Assembly: GCA_016937725.1 (NCBI GenBank)
Contig: JAFGVZ010000165.1
Span: 1 to 10,918 of the forward strand
Direction of reading: 5' to 3'
Origin: Paracoccaceae bacterium
Lineage (GTDB): Bacteria; Pseudomonadota; Alphaproteobacteria; Rhodobacterales; Rhodobacteraceae
Length of the DNA stretch: 10,918 bases
In this document: in pieces, positions 6,864 to 10,918 of the stretch
Numbering within the stretch: the stretch's first letter is position 1
Layout: every line of letters starts with the position of its first letter
Translations under genes and position numbers: made by a program
The notes under the pieces: model-generated
Told to the model about the DNA's origin: nothing
The model's database searches: none
The model's input: only the letters and a program-made list of their open reading frames with translations

Positions 6864-7486
6864 GCAACGGACCTTTGCGCGTGGGAATTGGCGGCCCGGT
6901 CGGTGTCGGAAAAACCACTTTGACGGAACATCTGTGCCGGGCGCTGGCCGCGCGCTGTTCGATGGCGGTGGTGACCAATGACATCTACACTCGCGAGGAT
7001 GCTGAGGCGCTGATGCGCGCTCAAGTGCTGCCCGCAGAACGGATTCGCGGTGTGGAAACCGGCGGCTGCCCTCATACGGCCATCCGCGAAGATGCGTCGA
7101 TCAACCTGTCGGCCATTGCCGATTTGACAGCGGCCTTTCCCGAGCTGGACTTGGTGCTGATCGAATCTGGCGGCGACAATCTGGCGGCCACGTTCAGCCC
7201 GGAATTGGCCGATCTGACGATTTATGTGATCGATACGGCTGCGGGTCAGGACATACCGCGCAAGCGCGGGCCGGGTGTAACACGCTCGGACCTACTGGTG
7301 GTGAACAAGACGGACCTTGCGCCCTATGTCGGTGTAGATCGTGTGCTTCTGGAAAGCGATACGCGGGCGGCGCGCGGGTCGCGCCCTTACGTTATGGCGG
7401 AATTGCGCCATGGCCGGGGTGTCGATGCGATTGTGGCATTTCTGGAACGTGAGGGCGGTTTGCAGCTCGCCCCGCGCGCCGCTTAA
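6860..7486 (+). CDS. ureG: Urease accessory GTPase UreG
   Basis: UreG is the SIMIBI-class GTPase that powers nickel delivery to urease and is a close relative of HypB. The 208-residue product has the P-loop GPVGVGKTT (12-20) and the metal-binding CPH motif (70-72, in ETGGCPHTAIREDAS). It also has the ESGGDN switch/Walker B-like motif (102-107) and the base-recognition NKTD (149-152). Length is typical. TAAGGA (6844-6849) gives a ribosome binding site ten bases before the ATG, and the start overlaps the ureF stop codon by ATGA. It is the last gene of the operon; its stop codon overlaps that of the convergent pleD-like gene, and I see no hairpin terminator after it. Confidence 0.98.
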   Translation: MSNGPLRVGIGGPVGVGKTTLTEHLCRALAARCSMAVVTNDIYTREDAEALMRAQVLPAERIRGVETGGCPHTAIREDASINLSAIADLTAAFPELDLVLIESGGDNLAATFSPELADLTIYVIDTAAGQDIPRKRGPGVTRSDLLVVNKTDLAPYVGVDRVLLESDTRAARGSRPYVMAELRHGRGVDAIVAFLEREGGLQLAPRAA

Positions 7487-8868
7487 GCAATTGCGGTTTG
7501 CGCGGTGATGACGCGGTTGCGCCCGGTATGTTTGGCTGCACGCAGGGCGGTATCGGCCGCTTCGATCATGCCTTGCAACATACTGCGTCCCAGCTTTTCG
7601 CCGCTTGCGTTGTGCAGCGCAATGCCGATGGATGCGGTTACGTTTACCGATTTGGCCTTGCCGGGTATAGAATAGGGCTGCTCTGCAATGCGCAAACACA
7701 GCCGTTCGGCCACAAGCTGCGCCGCAGAGGAATCGGCATGGGGCATGGCGAGCAGGAATTCTTCGCCACCATAGCGGCATAAAATGTCGTCATGCCGCAG
7801 ATCCTGCCGCATTCGTTGCGCGACCTGCCGCAGAACCTGGTCGCCCGCAGTGTGGCCGTAGCGGTCATTAATGTCTTTGAAGCGGTCTATGTCGATCAGC
7901 AGCAGTGCCACTTGCGCCGGCTGTCCGTCGGTCAGCCGGGCAAGCTGCGCCATGCCATGGCTGCGATTGTGCAGACCGGTCAACGCATCGAACGCGGCAA
8001 GCCCCAATTGATTGTCAAGCGCGCGGCGCTGGGCGTCGGCGCGCCGCTTGTGGCGGATGATCCGCTCAAGCCGCAAGCGGGTTTCGTCGCGGTCCAAGGG
8101 AACTGGCAGCACATCCGCCGCGCCAAGGTCCAGCGCCATGGCCCCGTCAGCCAAGGCGGTGCGCGGCAGGACAAGACAAATCTCTGCGTTGCGGGTGGCT
8201 GTGCGCGAGCGTAATTCGGCGATGATATGCAAGCCCGCGCGCTCCAACGCCTCTGGGGTGATGATAAAAAGGTCGGGCGCATGGTGCGGGTTGTCCAGCC
8301 GAAGGGCGGCGGGGACAGAGATTTCCTGCACATGCGCCTCTGGCCAGATAGAGGCCATGGCTGACTGCCAATTCTGAGAAGCGCGCGCCGGCTCTGCAAC
8401 AAGCGCTAGTTTCGGCCGGGTGACGAAAGGCGCCGCGGGGTCCGCAAGCCCCGCCTGCAAAGCGGTGTTGGGATGGTCGCGCCATTCATCGCGCCGCGCG
8501 ACCTTTCGCAGCAGGCTGCGGATACGGCCCAGCAGGTAGGCTTCGTTCAAGGGTTTTGCCATAAAATCATCTGCACCGGCGGCCAAGGCGGCAAGCCGAT
8601 GGTCATGGTCGGCGGTGGCGGAAAACAGGATGATGGGAATATCGCGCGTCAGCGGATCGGCCCGCATGGCCTGACAGACCGCCAGCCCGTCCATGTCGGG
8701 CATGTGGTAGTCCAGCAAAACCAGATCGGGGCGGTGGTCATGCACCAGTTTGAGCGCGGATTTTCCGCCATTTGCCGTGATTGTGCGGTAGCAGGCAGAG
8801 GTCAGCTTGCCCCGCAGCACCGTGCGGTTCAGTGAAAGATCATCCGCGATCAGGATCTGACCAGCCAT
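7483..8868 (-). CDS. pleD: PleD-type response regulator, diguanylate cyclase (REC-REC-GGDEF)
   Basis: This protein makes the second messenger cyclic di-GMP from two GTP, under control of phosphorylation. The 461-residue order matches Caulobacter PleD. REC1 (about 3-122) has the acidic pair Asp9-Asp10, phospho-acceptor Asp53 (LLDYHMPDMDG), Ser83 and Lys105. REC2 (about 152-273) is degenerate: the acceptor position is Thr204 and the lysine position is Val256. The GGDEF domain (about 285-461) has FDALTGLHNR, DIDRFKDIND, active-site GGEEF (367-371) and SIGIA. RHDD (358-361) matches the RxxD inhibitory site, so product feedback is expected. I chose the Met of MAGQILIADD as start; an upstream extension of 62 codons is non-conserved and crosses the intergenic region. 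No strong Shine-Dalgarno sequence precedes it, and divK is not adjacent here. Confidence 0.93.
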   Translation of the reverse strand: MAGQILIADDLSLNRTVLRGKLTSACYRTITANGGKSALKLVHDHRPDLVLLDYHMPDMDGLAVCQAMRADPLTRDIPIILFSATADHDHRLAALAAGADDFMAKPLNEAYLLGRIRSLLRKVARRDEWRDHPNTALQAGLADPAAPFVTRPKLALVAEPARASQNWQSAMASIWPEAHVQEISVPAALRLDNPHHAPDLFIITPEALERAGLHIIAELRSRTATRNAEICLVLPRTALADGAMALDLGAADVLPVPLDRDETRLRLERIIRHKRRADAQRRALDNQLGLAAFDALTGLHNRSHGMAQLARLTDGQPAQVALLLIDIDRFKDINDRYGHTAGDQVLRQVAQRMRQDLRHDDILCRYGGEEFLLAMPHADSSAAQLVAERLCLRIAEQPYSIPGKAKSVNVTASIGIALHNASGEKLGRSMLQGMIEAADTALRAAKHTGRNRVITAQTAIA

Positions 8869-8962
8869 GAAAGGAAACCCAATATTAAAACAATGTCGAT
8901 ATTCTTGCCGGTAAATGGTTAACAAAGCCTTTAACGCGATGGGCGCAAAGATGGGGTGCGGT
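8869..8962. promoter_or_regulatory. Divergent pleD/DUF3572 intergenic region with CtrA-like boxes
   Basis: This AT-rich gap separates the divergent pleD-like and DUF3572 genes. It contains ATGGTTAA at 8915-8922, which on the reverse strand is TTAACCAT, an exact match to the CtrA half-site consensus. The same TTAA (8919-8922) is followed eight bases later by TTAAC (8931-8935), close to the full CtrA spacing of TTAA-N7-TTAA but one base too wide. On the reverse strand a TTGTTA / ATATCG pair with a 17-base spacer could serve as a pleD promoter. The promoter role is inferred from layout; the motif matches are seen directly but are short. Confidence 0.45.
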
Positions 8963-9253
8963 ATGAAACAGACCAACGCGCAAGAAATTGCGGGCGACGT
9001 ATTGCTGTGGCTTTGTGCACAGGAAGAGCTTTTGGGCGTGTTCCTGTCGGCCACTGGCGCAGATGTGGGTGATTTGCGCGCAGGCCTTCAAGCGGGCGCG
9101 CCAGATGCTGGGCTGGCGACCGCCGCGCTGGATTTCGTGCTGATGCGCGACGACACCGTGCTGGACGCCGCGACCGCCTTGCAGCTTGCGCCGGACCGTT
9201 TGGCCATGGCGGCCGCCGTTTTGGCGGGCGAAGCGGGCATGCATTGGACCTGA
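8963..9253 (+). CDS. DUF3572 family protein of unknown function
   Basis: This is a small 96-residue, mostly helical and acidic protein without signal peptide or membrane segment. The pattern fits the alphaproteobacterial DUF3572 family: an N-terminal helix AQEIAGDVLLWLCAQEELLG, then FLSATGADVGDLRAG, a central AALDFVLMRDDTVL, and a C-terminal MHWT. Members often lie next to pleD or divK-pleD, as here. The function is unknown. I chose ATG 8963, with GGGG (8953-8956) as a weak ribosome binding site. Earlier in-frame starts (8915, 8939, 8951) add non-conserved residues, and the first lies in the CtrA-like box. Family assignment is from recalled sequence pattern only. Confidence 0.82.
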   Translation: MKQTNAQEIAGDVLLWLCAQEELLGVFLSATGADVGDLRAGLQAGAPDAGLATAALDFVLMRDDTVLDAATALQLAPDRLAMAAAVLAGEAGMHWT

Positions 9254-9258
9254 GACCC

Positions 9259-9287
9259 TTGACTTTGCGCGGCACAAAAGGTGTATC
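9259..9287 (+). promoter_or_regulatory. Candidate sigma70 promoter of aspS
   Basis: TTGACT (9259-9264) matches five of six -35 bases. A 17-base spacer leads to TGTATC (9282-9287), a weak -10 with three matches, as is common in high-GC alphaproteobacteria. The -35 box starts six bases after the stop codon of the DUF3572 gene, and the start point would be about 25 bases before the aspS ATG. It would give aspS its own transcript. Confidence 0.45.
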
Positions 9288-9317
9288 GCGCAGGCCAGAG
9301 CAAGGAAGGTTTTCGCC

Positions 9318-10918
9318 ATGCACGCCTATCGCAGCCATACCTGCGCCGATTTGACCGCCGCCCATGTGGGCGAAAGTGTTCGCCTGTCGGGCTGGGTGCA
9401 CCGTATCCGCGATCATGGCGGCGTGCTGTTCATCGACCTGCGCGACCATTACGGCATTACGCAGGTTTTGGCCGATAATGACAGCCCGGCCTTTGCTGCC
9501 ATCGAAAAGCTGCGCGCTGAATATTGCGTCCGGATCGACGGGGTGGTGAAGGCGCGCGACGCGTCCTTGGTCAACAGCAAGCTGAAAACGGGCGAGATCG
9601 AGGTTTATGCTCGAGACATGACTGTTTTGGGTGCGGCTGATGATTTGCCTTTGCCGGTCTTTGGCGAACCCGATTACCCGGAAGAAACGCGGCTGTCCTA
9701 CCGCTTTCTGGACCTGCGGCGCGAGACGATGCAATCCAACATGGTGTTGCGCTCGGATGTTGTGGCTGAAATGCGCCGCCGGATGTGGGATCAGGGCTTC
9801 CGCGAGTTCCAGACGCCGATCATCACGGCCAGCAGCCCCGAAGGCGCGCGCGATTTCCTTGTGCCGTCGCGCCTGCATCCGGGCAAGTTTTATGCGCTGC
9901 CGCAAGCGCCGCAGCAGTTCAAGCAGTTGATCATGGTGTCGGGCTATGACCGCTATTTCCAGATCGCGCCTTGCTTCCGCGATGAAGACCCGCGCGCCGA
10001 CCGCTCGCCCACGGATTTTTACCAGCTTGACGTGGAAATGAGCTTTGTCGAGCAGCAGGACGTGTTCAACGCCGTTGGCCCGGTGCTGCAAGGCGTGTTC
10101 GAGAAGTTCGGCAAAGGGGCCAAGGTTGATGCCTGCACCGACTGGCCGCAGATTCCGTATGCCGAGAGTTTGTTGAAATTCGGCACTGACAAGCCCGACC
10201 TGCGCAACCCGATCGAAATGCAGGTGGTAAGCGAGCATTTCCGCGGCTCCGGTTTCGCGATTTTCGCGAAGCTCTTGGAGAACGACGGCACCGAAATTCG
10301 CGCGATCCCGGCGCCCACGGGCGGCAGCCGCAAATTCTGTGACCGGATGAACGCCTTTGCACAGGCGCAGGGGCTGCCGGGGATGGGGTATATTTTCTGG
10401 CGCGCAGGGGATGACGGTCTGGAAGCCGCTGGCCCCTTGGCCAAGAATATCGGCCCCGAGCGCACCGAGGCCATTCGCCAGCAGCTTGGCTTGGGTGAGG
10501 GTGATGCGGCGTTCTTCCTGGGTGGCAAGCCCGCGCAGTTCGAGGGCGTTGCGGGCAAGGCGCGCGACGAGATTGGGCGCGAGTTGAAGTTGATTGACGA
10601 GAACCGCTTTGCGTTCGCGTGGATCGTCGACTTCCCGATGTATGAGGAAACCGACGAAGGCGGCGTCGATTTCAGCCACAACCCGTTTTCCATGCCCCAA
10701 GGCGGGATGGACGCGCTGGCGGGCGATCCGTTGGCCGTCAAGGGCTACCAGTATGATCTGGCCTGCAACGGCTATGAGCTGCTGTCGGGCGCGATCCGCA
10801 ATCACAAGCCGGACATCATGTATCGCGCGTTCGAAATCGCGGGCTACCCGAATTCCGAAGTGGACAAGCGCTTCGGTGGCATGGTCAAGGCGTTCAAATA
10901 CGGCGCGCCGCCGCATGG
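9318..10918 (+). CDS. aspS: Aspartyl-tRNA synthetase (truncated by right edge)
   Basis: AspRS charges tRNA-Asp with aspartate in the cytoplasm. The 533 codons present, of roughly 590 expected, stay open to the window end. An N-terminal OB-fold anticodon-binding domain (1 to about 105) has GWVHRIRDHGG and FIDLRDHYGITQV. The class II core has YRFLDLRR, the aspartate-site QAPQQFKQLIM (196-206) and motif 2 FRDEDPRADR (220-229). TDKPDLRNP (290-298) leads into the bacterial GAD insertion (about 310-430), then VDFPMYE and a GYQYDLACNGYEL block. Class II motif 3 (the GIDR region) lies beyond the edge. AAGGAAGG (9302-9309) lies eight bases before the ATG. His33, in place of the leucine of discriminating enzymes, suggests a non-discriminating enzyme that also charges tRNA-Asn. 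Confidence 0.97.
   Translation, partial: MHAYRSHTCADLTAAHVGESVRLSGWVHRIRDHGGVLFIDLRDHYGITQVLADNDSPAFAAIEKLRAEYCVRIDGVVKARDASLVNSKLKTGEIEVYARDMTVLGAADDLPLPVFGEPDYPEETRLSYRFLDLRRETMQSNMVLRSDVVAEMRRRMWDQGFREFQTPIITASSPEGARDFLVPSRLHPGKFYALPQAPQQFKQLIMVSGYDRYFQIAPCFRDEDPRADRSPTDFYQLDVEMSFVEQQDVFNAVGPVLQGVFEKFGKGAKVDACTDWPQIPYAESLLKFGTDKPDLRNPIEMQVVSEHFRGSGFAIFAKLLENDGTEIRAIPAPTGGSRKFCDRMNAFAQAQGLPGMGYIFWRAGDDGLEAAGPLAKNIGPERTEAIRQQLGLGEGDAAFFLGGKPAQFEGVAGKARDEIGRELKLIDENRFAFAWIVDFPMYEETDEGGVDFSHNPFSMPQGGMDALAGDPLAVKGYQYDLACNGYELLSGAIRNHKPDIMYRAFEIAGYPNSEVDKRFGGMVKAFKYGAPPH

Noticed and set aside
7487..7535. Imperfect repeat of GCGGTTTGCGCGG and GCGGTTGCGCCCGG just after ureG, considered as a terminator
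   Set aside because: These are direct rather than inverted repeats, lie inside the pleD-like coding sequence and have no following T-run.
8931..10916. A 661-codon open frame on the - strand, antisense to aspS
   Set aside because: It mirrors the strongly conserved aspS codons and is open because G/C-biased third positions suppress stop codons in that antisense frame. Its translation is rich in R, A and H with no recognisable domain.

Overview
This window reads as ordinary alphaproteobacterial chromosome, most likely from the order Rhodobacterales. The pointers are high GC with a strong G/C third-position bias, the rph/hrcA-grpE divergence, a ureD-A-J-B-C-E-F-G urease cluster, a PleD-type response regulator beside a DUF3572 gene, and an AspRS with alphaproteobacterial features. 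I see no mobile element, CRISPR array, tRNA, rRNA or prophage sequence. Every complete gene is intact, without frameshifts.

Left edge (1-1930): the 5' end of rph (RNase PH) runs leftwards out of the window. The heat-shock pair hrcA-grpE diverges from it. grpE is followed by a strong intrinsic terminator at 1889-1927 that separates this unit from the urease genes.

Centre (1997-7486): eight tightly packed genes on the + strand form a complete urease operon. They are ureD, ureA, ureJ (HupE/UreJ membrane protein), ureB, ureC, ureE, ureF and ureG. Apart from the ureD-ureA, ureA-ureJ and ureC-ureE gaps of 9-16 nt, genes are within 3 nt of each other or overlap. UreA, UreB and UreC form the enzyme. 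UreD, UreF and UreG assemble its nickel centre with GTP hydrolysis, UreE delivers Ni2+, and UreJ probably supplies nickel across the membrane. All nickel-ligand and catalytic residues of UreC are present. No urea transporter (urt) genes are in the window.

Right part (7483-10918): a PleD-type diguanylate cyclase (REC-REC-GGEEF) on the - strand converges on ureG, and the two genes share a palindromic TTAA that contains both stop codons. A divergent intergenic region carrying a CtrA-like sequence leads to a small DUF3572 gene. After a plausible sigma70 promoter comes aspS (aspartyl-tRNA synthetase), which runs off the right edge.

I found no undescribed biological system. The points most worth a second look are the dual-coding overlap in which the UreE histidine tail encodes the UreF N-terminus, the CtrA-like boxes between pleD and the DUF3572 gene, and the nickel permease gene set between two urease structural genes.
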